Positions 57,811 through 64,000 of a stretch of 64,000 nucleotides of DNA are shown piece by piece; the first letter of the stretch is position 1; every line of letters begins with the position of its first letter. The position numbers and the translations under genes were made by a program. The DNA comes from Eggerthella sp. (GTDB lineage: Bacteria > Actinomycetota > Coriobacteriia > Coriobacteriales > Eggerthellaceae), in the NCBI GenBank assembly GCA_030540085.1, contig JAUNWY010000006.1:1-64000 (forward strand). The letters are read 5' to 3'. The notes beneath the pieces were generated by a model that worked only from the letters and a program-made list of their open reading frames with translations, searched no databases and was not told where the DNA came from.

Positions 57811-58815
57811 ATGAAACGCGCATCGATTCTCGTTGTCACGTTGGTGATGGCGCTGTCCATGGCGGTGGCTTTATGCGGCTGCACGTCGAACAATTACACG
57901 CCCCAGGCGAAGGAGCAGACGATCAGCAATTCTGCCCTCAAGTCTTCTGGCACGTTGCGCGTGGGCGTAAACGCGTCCAATGCCCCCTACGCTGCGGAGT
58001 CTTCCGGCAGCATCGTTGGCATCGACGTCGATATCGCGGCTGCTCTTGCTGACGAACTGGGCCTGAAGCTCGAATTAGTGGATGTTGGATCCTCGGTGGA
58101 CACTGCCTTCACCAAGGATAACGTTGACATTGTCATGGGTGTTACGAAGTCGAATTCCGCATATTGGATGTCCGATTCGTACATGAGCTCTGCGGTAGCT
58201 TTGTTCTCGCTTACCCAGAACGCCACGGCTCCCACCCAATCTGGTTCATTTTCTGTAGCAGCGCAGTCTTCTTCCATGAGTGCATGGGAAGTAACCGACC
58301 ATTATGGTGAAAGCTGCCTGCGCAACAGCACCGATCTTCAGGGTGCCTTCGAATCGCTGCAGACTGGTTCGGTGAACTATGTAGCCGCTGATAGCACTAT
58401 CGGTGCCTATGTGGTCCATTCTTCTTCGGTTGAGGCTTATCCAGTGGCGCTGCTGCAGGATCTTTCTTCCTATTGCGTTGCCGCTCCCACCACCAACGTG
58501 GAGCTGCAGAAAGCCGTGTCTGAGGCATTGAGCTCTTTGAAGAACGGCGGCGTAATCAGCGTTATCCAGAAGAAGTGGCTGGGCGACCAGGCCGATATCT
58601 CTGCGCTGAAGGTAATCCAGTCCACAAAGAGCGAGTCTGACAGCGAAGATGCCGCTTCGACCGAAGCATCTGATTCTTCGAGCACTGGTTCTTCGAGCAG
58701 CACCGGATCGTCGAGCAGCTCCAGCTCATCAAGCTCGAGTTCTTCGAACTCCACCTCGGGTTCGACCGGCTCCAGCACGAAAAGTGGGAGCACTCAGAGC
58801 AGCTCCAACGATTAG
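57811..58815 (+). CDS. Family 3 solute-binding lipoprotein
   Basis: A 334-residue amino-acid-type ABC binding protein. It has a lipoprotein signal peptide (KRASILVVTLVMALSMAVA) with lipobox LCGC, and the SBP_bac_3 start SGTLRVGVNASNAPYAAESS, followed by GIDVDIAAALADELGLKLELVDV and VDIVMGVTKSNSAYWM. A C-terminal tail of about 60 residues is almost only Ser, Thr and Gly. No permease or ATPase gene is adjacent, so it is an orphan that may share a transporter encoded elsewhere or act as a sensor. The poly-Ser tail is unusual for the family and may be a spacer or surface-exposed region. Start 57811 with AGAAGGGA. Confidence 0.88.
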   Translation: MKRASILVVTLVMALSMAVALCGCTSNNYTPQAKEQTISNSALKSSGTLRVGVNASNAPYAAESSGSIVGIDVDIAAALADELGLKLELVDVGSSVDTAFTKDNVDIVMGVTKSNSAYWMSDSYMSSAVALFSLTQNATAPTQSGSFSVAAQSSSMSAWEVTDHYGESCLRNSTDLQGAFESLQTGSVNYVAADSTIGAYVVHSSSVEAYPVALLQDLSSYCVAAPTTNVELQKAVSEALSSLKNGGVISVIQKKWLGDQADISALKVIQSTKSESDSEDAASTEASDSSSTGSSSSTGSSSSSSSSSSSSSNSTSGSTGSSTKSGSTQSSSND

Positions 58816-58862
58816 CGCGGGAAACAAAATAAAGGCGCTTTGTTGAAAAGGTGTCATAACGT

Positions 58863-58908
58863 AAACAAACGGAAGGCGGGTTACATCTCGCCTTCCGTTT
58901 GTTTTTAT
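58863..58908 (+). terminator. Terminator after the solute-binding protein gene
   Basis: Perfect 16-bp arms AAACAAACGGAAGGCG / CGCCTTCCGTTTGTTT (58863-58878, 58889-58904) with a 10-base loop and T run. Confidence 0.92.
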
Positions 58909-58970
58909 TCTGGGTCATATAAGCTGATCCGCGTAGAGCGGAACCTATTTGTTGAATCAAGGAGCATCGC

Positions 58971-60191
58971 ATGAACGACCAAGGCAATTCCTCTGGTTCG
59001 CCCATTCCCCCTAATGGATGGGGGAACCAGGGTGCAACCCCTCAGCAATCCGATACAGCAACGAAGAAGGCCCCTTCTCTTCTGAAGACGTTCCTCGTTG
59101 CTTTTGGCGGTGCCGCAGTTGCCTGTGCGCTGGTATTGGGTGTCTATTCTTTCATTCACCCCGCTTCATCCACGGTGCTGGGGGGCAGTGGCTCGGGGAC
59201 GAACATCACGGTAAGCGGGGAAGACACAACGCTCGCCGAGGCGGTTTCTCAGAAATGCCTTCCTTCGGTGGTTAACATTGACGTGTATACCAAGCAGTCC
59301 AGCCAAACTATGATGGGCATGATGGGCCAGACGAGTGACGAGCTTGAAGAATCATCTCTTGGTTCGGGAATCATCCTGTCTTCCGATGGTTACATTCTGA
59401 CTAACTATCACGTTATCGAAGGCGCCGACCAGTTGAAGGTAAATGCTGGCGGTGAAGAGTACACCGCTCGGGTGGTGGGTGCCGATGAATCAAGCGACTT
59501 GGCGGTTCTGAAGATCGATGCAACTGGCCTTACCGCCATCGAGGTAGGCTCCTCTTCCGATCTTACCGTGGGCGAATGGGTGATGGCAGTGGGCAGCCCC
59601 TTCGGTCTTGAGCAGTCTGTTTCTACCGGCATTGTTTCCGCTACTAGTCGTACCACGTCTGCTCTGAACGATTCCAGCAGTGGTTCCAGTGCTGTTTATA
59701 CCAACATGATCCAGACTGATGCCGCTATCAACCCGGGTAATTCTGGCGGTGCTTTGGTGGACAAGGACGGTAAGCTTATCGGCGTTAATACCCTTATCGC
59801 TTCCTCTTCTGGTTCCAGCTCGGGTGTTGGTTTCGCGATTCCCGTTGATTATGCGATGAATATTGCTCAGCAGATCATCGACGGGAAAACCCCTTCTCAT
59901 GCACAACTCGGTATCACCGGAACCACGGTTAACAGCCAGCTGGCAAAGCGATACAACCTGCCAGTTGAATCGGGTGCCTATGTGACAAGCGTGTCCGCTG
60001 GTTCTTCTGCCGCTAATGCTGGCATTCAGGAAGGCGACATCATCACGAAACTGGGCGATACCGCCATCTCTTCTTCTTCTGATTTGGTGCTAGCGGTGCG
60101 CTCGCATAGCGTGGGAGACAGCGTTCAGGTGACCTTCAACCGAAATGGCCAGGAGAACACGGTTTCGGTAACGCTTGGCTCTGATTCATAA
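58971..60191 (+). CDS. htrA: HtrA/DegP-like serine protease with PDZ domain
   Basis: Membrane-anchored quality-control protease, 406 residues. Polar cytoplasmic N-terminus (about 1-38), one span (about 40-62), then a Gly/Ser linker. The trypsin-like domain has the triad His in TNYHVIEGA (about 146), Asp in SSDLAVLKI (about 176) and Ser in PGNSGGALV (about 258). One PDZ domain follows at about 310-400 (GAYVTSVSAGSSAANAGIQEGD). This is the usual Gram-positive HtrA layout with a single PDZ. AAGGAGC precedes the ATG. It stands alone between two terminators. Confidence 0.96.
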   Translation: MNDQGNSSGSPIPPNGWGNQGATPQQSDTATKKAPSLLKTFLVAFGGAAVACALVLGVYSFIHPASSTVLGGSGSGTNITVSGEDTTLAEAVSQKCLPSVVNIDVYTKQSSQTMMGMMGQTSDELEESSLGSGIILSSDGYILTNYHVIEGADQLKVNAGGEEYTARVVGADESSDLAVLKIDATGLTAIEVGSSSDLTVGEWVMAVGSPFGLEQSVSTGIVSATSRTTSALNDSSSGSSAVYTNMIQTDAAINPGNSGGALVDKDGKLIGVNTLIASSSGSSSGVGFAIPVDYAMNIAQQIIDGKTPSHAQLGITGTTVNSQLAKRYNLPVESGAYVTSVSAGSSAANAGIQEGDIITKLGDTAISSSSDLVLAVRSHSVGDSVQVTFNRNGQENTVSVTLGSDS

Positions 60192-60215
60192 AACGTATTA
60201 CGTAATAACTATTTT

Positions 60216-60268
60216 AAAAAACTCCCTGAACAATTCGGCGCTATGCTCTGGTTCAGGGAGTTTTTTTA
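60216..60268 (+). terminator. Terminator after htrA
   Basis: AAAAAACTCCCTGAAC (60216-60231) pairs with GTTCAGGGAGTTTTTT (60251-60266); U-rich tail and A-rich lead make it effective in both directions. Confidence 0.9.
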
Positions 60269-60314
60269 TGGGGCGGCACGTTAAGTGCGCTCTTGCCTAG
60301 GAAAGGGGAACTAT

Positions 60315-61193
60315 ATGTCTGAACGAATTACCGGCCACACTGAGCTCATCGGCTTGATGGCGTATCCAATCCGTCATTCCGCTTCGCCCGCCATGCACAA
60401 CGAAGCGTTTGCAGAGCTCGGCTGCGACTATGCTTATCTTGCGTTTGAAGTTGGTGCCGACGAAATTGAAGCGGGCGTACAGGCAATCCGAACGCTTAAG
60501 ATGCGCGGTTCCAACATCTCCATGCCCAATAAAACGTTAGTGGGTCAGTATCTCGATGAGCTTACGCCCGCTGCTCAAATGTGTGGTGCCGTTAATACGA
60601 TCGTGAACGACAACGGCCACCTTACCGGTACTATTACTGATGGCGTTGGCTTTATGCAGGCCGCCGCTGACAACGGCATAAGTCCAGTGGGAAAGAAGAT
60701 GACCATTGTGGGATGCGGTGGTGCCGGCACCGCAATTCAGATCCAGGCTGCCCTTGACGGCGTGAAAGAGCTTAGCATTTTCAACCGTAAGGACGAGTTC
60801 TACGAGCGCGGCGTTGAAACGGTGAAGAAGATCAATGAGCAAACCGATTGCAAGGCAACGCTGTATGATCTTGCCGATTTGGCGAAGCTGAAAGAGGAAA
60901 TGGACTCCAGCTTTCTGTTCGCTAACGCAACCGGTGTGGGTATGAAGCCGCTTGAGGGCCAGTCGGTTGTTCCGGATAAGAGCTATTTCCATCCCGAGCT
61001 TAATGTTATCGACATTATTTATGCGCCGCGCACCACCAAGTTGCGTCAGATGGCAAAAGAGGCTGGCTGCAAAACCATGAATGGTATGGGTATGATGTTG
61101 TTCCAGGGTTCTGCCGCCTTCGAATTGTGGACGGGCAGGCCTATGCCCATCGAGCACATGAAGGAAACGCTGGGTATTGACTACGATGAGTAG
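60315..61193 (+). CDS. aroE: Shikimate/quinate dehydrogenase
   Basis: Interconverts dehydroshikimate and shikimate. Start 60315 (MSERITGHTELIGL) with GAAAGGGG. The 292-residue protein has the substrate-binding AYPIRHSASPAMHN, NISMPNKTLV with the catalytic Lys (the usual form is NVTxPxK), NTIVNDNGHLTGTITDGVGF with the Asp, a Rossmann GCGGAGTAIQ, and NGMGMMLFQGSAAFELWTG. A 3-dehydroquinate dehydratase gene follows at 21 bases and no other aro gene is present. This YdiB-like pair may belong to quinate or shikimate catabolism rather than aromatic amino acid synthesis; inference. Confidence 0.93.
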   Translation: MSERITGHTELIGLMAYPIRHSASPAMHNEAFAELGCDYAYLAFEVGADEIEAGVQAIRTLKMRGSNISMPNKTLVGQYLDELTPAAQMCGAVNTIVNDNGHLTGTITDGVGFMQAAADNGISPVGKKMTIVGCGGAGTAIQIQAALDGVKELSIFNRKDEFYERGVETVKKINEQTDCKATLYDLADLAKLKEEMDSSFLFANATGVGMKPLEGQSVVPDKSYFHPELNVIDIIYAPRTTKLRQMAKEAGCKTMNGMGMMLFQGSAAFELWTGRPMPIEHMKETLGIDYDE

Positions 61194-61214
61194 TCTTAAT
61201 AGTTAGGAGCGCAT

Positions 61215-61979
61215 ATGAAAACAGTTAACGCACGTGGGGTGGTTTTCGGCGAAGGCCGCCCGAAGATCATGACCTCTCTATGTGGCTCTGATGCTGCGGG
61301 AATGATAGAGCAGGCGCAGTTTGCGAAGACGCTTCCAGTGGATGTGCTTGAGTGGCGTATCGACTTTCTTGACGAAGCGTATGACGTTGATTCGATCGTT
61401 GATTGCGGCCGGAAACTTCGTGCTGCAGTGGGCGAGGATACGCCCATTCTCATGACGTTCCGTACCGCAAAAGAGGGCGGGGAAAAATCGGTAGAGCCTG
61501 AGGCGTATGCCAATATCAACATTGCGCTTGCCGAAAGCGGCATTGTCGATTTGATCGATGTTGAGGCATTCACGGGCGATGACGTGGTAGAACGCATTAT
61601 CTCGGCGGCTCATGCGGCTGGGGTATTCGTAATTGCCTCGAACCACGATTTCGAGAAAACGCCTCCCAAGGAAGAAATCGTTTCCCGTCTGTGCAAGATG
61701 CAGGATCAAGGTGCCGACATCCTCAAGATCGCATTGATGCCGCAGTGTCGTGCGGACGTGCTTACCTTGATGGATGCCACGCGTGATATGTTCGAGAACC
61801 ACACCGAGCACCCGCTTATCACTATGAGCATGGGCGGCATGGGCGTAGTAAGCCGCTTGGCTGGTGAATCGTACGGCAGTGCCGCAACATTTGGGGCGGC
61901 TGCGCAGGCGTCGGCTCCGGGTCAGGTTGGCATTGCCGATTTGGCGCAGGTGCTCGACATCGTCCACGCTGGTCTGTAA
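61215..61979 (+). CDS. aroD: 3-dehydroquinate dehydratase, type I
   Basis: Schiff-base-forming dehydratase that turns dehydroquinate into dehydroshikimate. The 254-residue protein has MTSLCGSDAAGM, VDVLEWRIDFLD (conserved ExR), ILMTFRTAKEGG, the catalytic His in VIASNHDFEKTP, the Schiff-base Lys in ADILKIALMPQ, and MSMGGMGVVSRLAGESYGSAATFGA. TTAGGAG precedes the ATG. It is paired with aroE in a two-gene unit ended by a terminator. The type I class acts in synthesis in some bacteria and in quinate use in others. Confidence 0.95.
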   Translation: MKTVNARGVVFGEGRPKIMTSLCGSDAAGMIEQAQFAKTLPVDVLEWRIDFLDEAYDVDSIVDCGRKLRAAVGEDTPILMTFRTAKEGGEKSVEPEAYANINIALAESGIVDLIDVEAFTGDDVVERIISAAHAAGVFVIASNHDFEKTPPKEEIVSRLCKMQDQGADILKIALMPQCRADVLTLMDATRDMFENHTEHPLITMSMGGMGVVSRLAGESYGSAATFGAAAQASAPGQVGIADLAQVLDIVHAGL

Positions 61980-61998
61980 ACAAGATGCTATGAGCTTT

Positions 61999-62028
61999 AA
62001 GGCTGCGGCGCAATGTCGCAGCCTTTTT
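61999..62028 (+). terminator. Terminator after aroD
   Basis: AAGGCTGCG and CGCAGCCTT arms (61999-62007, 62017-62025) followed by TTT; a T-rich tail continues to 62028 and beyond. Confidence 0.88.
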
Positions 62029-62087
62029 GTGTTGCGTCCGAACGCGATGCGTGTTTTACGGTAATATGGCAAGGATACAGGCTATGA

Positions 62088-62819
<732 letters not shown>

Positions 62820-62885
62820 ACCAACTTTTATCGTGCCTGATTTACAGGCATCACAACAATACGAATCAAAGGGGAAGGACCCAAG

Positions 62886-63443
62886 ATGACCAAGGAAATC
62901 ATGGATAAAGCAGCAGAGCGTATGGCAGGCGCTGAGCAGCAGCTGCTTTCCAACTTTGCTTCTGTTCGCACTGGCCGCGCTAGTGCCATGATCCTCGACC
63001 GTGTAAAGGCCGATTACTATGGCGTTCCGACCCCTATCAACCAGATGGCTGCCATCAAAACGCCTGATGCCCACACCCTCGTTATCGAGCCGTGGGACAA
63101 GTCGGCTCTTGGCGGTATCGACCATGCTATCCAGGAGGCAAACCTGGGCGTTATGCCCAACAACGACGGTTCGGTAATCCGCCTTTCCTTCCCGCCTCTT
63201 ACCGAGGAGCGTCGTAAGGAATTCGTAAAGGAATGCCGCGCCTACGCCGAGGAAAGCCGTGTGGCGGTACGCAACGCTCGCCGCGATGCCAACACCGCTG
63301 TTGAGAAGGCTGTAAAGAACGATGGTCTTCCCGAAGACGAACAGCGTCGTGCTGAGGCTGAAATCCAGAAGCTTACCGATGCTGCTATCGCCAAGATCGA
63401 TGCTCATCTTGCTAAAAAAGAAGAAGAGTTGATGTCCATCTAG
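62886..63443 (+). CDS. frr: Ribosome recycling factor
   Basis: Splits post-termination ribosomes with EF-G. The 185-residue protein has the family start with RMAGAEQQLLSNFASVRTGRASA, YYGVPTPINQMAAIKTPDAHTLVIEPWD, NNDGSVIRLSFPPLTEERRKEFVK and the long C-terminal helix ending IDAHLAKKEEELMSI. Size is exactly as expected. AAGGGGAAGGA precedes the ATG. A 223-base gap with only weak hairpins separates it from uppS. Confidence 0.97.
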   Translation: MTKEIMDKAAERMAGAEQQLLSNFASVRTGRASAMILDRVKADYYGVPTPINQMAAIKTPDAHTLVIEPWDKSALGGIDHAIQEANLGVMPNNDGSVIRLSFPPLTEERRKEFVKECRAYAEESRVAVRNARRDANTAVEKAVKNDGLPEDEQRRAEAEIQKLTDAAIAKIDAHLAKKEEELMSI

Positions 63444-63666
63444 CTTTGCCTCTCTTCTGAGGGCAAAGATATCCATGGGGCAGAGAACGCGCATTTCGCG
63501 CTGTCGATGATGCGGTAGGATTTCATTCGGGAAAGGCAACTCCAGGGTTGTCCCGTGCTTTCGCCGCTGTCATCGGTTTTTGCTGCCCTGATGATTTTGA
63601 ATTTCTGCCCGTCAGTCCATCTGGCGGGCGTGTTTTGCATGTGCGGGGTTTGCAAGGAGGAGCGGA

Positions 63667-64000
63667 ATGAGACAGCCACTCGAGTACATATTCCCGGATC
63701 CGCCTATGGGGATAGATCCTAAAGCGCTTGATCAGAGTCGCATACCCCGTCATGTCGCCGTCATCATGGACGGCAATGGGCGTTGGGCAAAAAAGCGTGC
63801 GTTGAACCGACTTCGCGGTCATAAAGCTGGGATCGAAGCGGTGCGCGAAACCATTCGCTGTGCCAACGATTGCGGCGTAGACTACCTCACCATCTATTCG
63901 TTCTCCACAGAGAATTGGAAGCGTCCGAAGGAAGAGGTAAGCGGCCTGATGGAGCTGTTCGCCAAAACCATGTTGGCAGAAGTGGACGGTCTGCATGAAG
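63667..64000 (+). CDS. uppS: Isoprenyl transferase (undecaprenyl diphosphate synthase), 3' end outside window
   Basis: Cis-prenyltransferase that makes the undecaprenyl carrier for cell wall synthesis. ATG 63667 with AAGGAGGAG. The visible 111 residues include [21 protein letters not shown] with the catalytic Asp, [16 protein letters not shown], and [23 protein letters not shown], all signature elements. The gene runs off the right edge. It returns to the wall-synthesis theme with which the window opens. Confidence 0.96.
   Translation, partial: MRQPLEYIFPDPPMGIDPKALDQSRIPRHVAVIMDGNGRWAKKRALNRLRGHKAGIEAVRETIRCANDCGVDYLTIYSFSTENWKRPKEEVSGLMELFAKTMLAEVDGLHE

Overview
The window reads as an ordinary chromosomal segment of a Gram-positive, mid-GC (by eye about 55%) anaerobe of the Actinobacteria, most likely class Coriobacteriia (Eggerthella/Slackia/Adlercreutzia type). 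Pointers are a division cluster without ftsA but with sepF, a YggT protein and a Wag31-like DivIVA; ThyX instead of ThyA; a two-subunit class I fumarase beside malate dehydrogenase; a flavin reductase-rubredoxin fusion; and Rho, RicT and TopA with long basic disordered extensions. The lineage is an inference from gene content; no database was searched.

Layout. 1-8.6 kb: cell wall and division operon on the + strand (murC partial, murB, ftsQ, ftsZ, pgeF, a 45-residue membrane peptide, the yggS homologue, sepF, yggT family, divIVA), ended by a strong terminator. 8.6-8.9 kb: palindrome-rich intergenic DNA. 8.9-12.4 kb: a divergent unit of a TetR regulator and a two-gene YhgE/Pip-like system in which both genes carry a frameshift in a short C run. 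12.4-16.5 kb: an AT-rich accessory island with a DUF2975/XRE pair, a cysteine-bearing 62-residue ORF, an ABC ATPase, an FtsX-like permease and a truncated ABC exporter that stops next to the terminator of rnpB. 16.5-16.9 kb: RNase P RNA on the - strand. 17.1-20.2 kb: thiamine genes (thiamine pyrophosphokinase, TPP riboswitch, thiC, thiD). 20.2-25.1 kb: cca on the - strand, then recN, nfo and a small transaldolase.

25.1-30.4 kb: rho, sppA and an atypical metG. 30.4-32.3 kb: a structured, repeat-bearing intergenic region, rpmE with an unusual Ala/Lys/Glu tail, and about 1 kb of apparently non-coding DNA with direct and inverted repeats. 32.3-38.8 kb: an Ala-rich membrane protein, the flavin reductase-rubredoxin, thyX, a DUF1385 protein and topA behind a structured leader. 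38.8-42.5 kb: MFS transporter, esterase and LysR regulator. 42.6-49.8 kb: mdh, the fumarase pair, then the tightly packed tmk, holB, ricT and pncB. 49.9-53.8 kb: two degV genes, a hydroxyacid-dehydrogenase-like protein with a Cys/His metal-binding tail, and a radical SAM protein. 53.9-57.3 kb: tRNA-Thr(UGU), two small - strand genes, a membrane glycosyltransferase and comF. 57.8-62.0 kb: solute-binding lipoprotein, HtrA protease, aroE and aroD. 62.1-64.0 kb: pyrH, frr and the start of uppS.

Most of the window is housekeeping. No transposase, integrase, cas gene, toxin-antitoxin pair or phage gene was recognised. The items most worth following are the dehydrogenase with a metal-binding tail, the all-paired 26-bp RNA hairpin plus periodic repeats after metG, the extended L31 protein, the AT-rich transporter island with its small cysteine-bearing ORF, the 186-bp inverted-repeat element near 31.8 kb, and the two frameshifts in the YhgE-like system.
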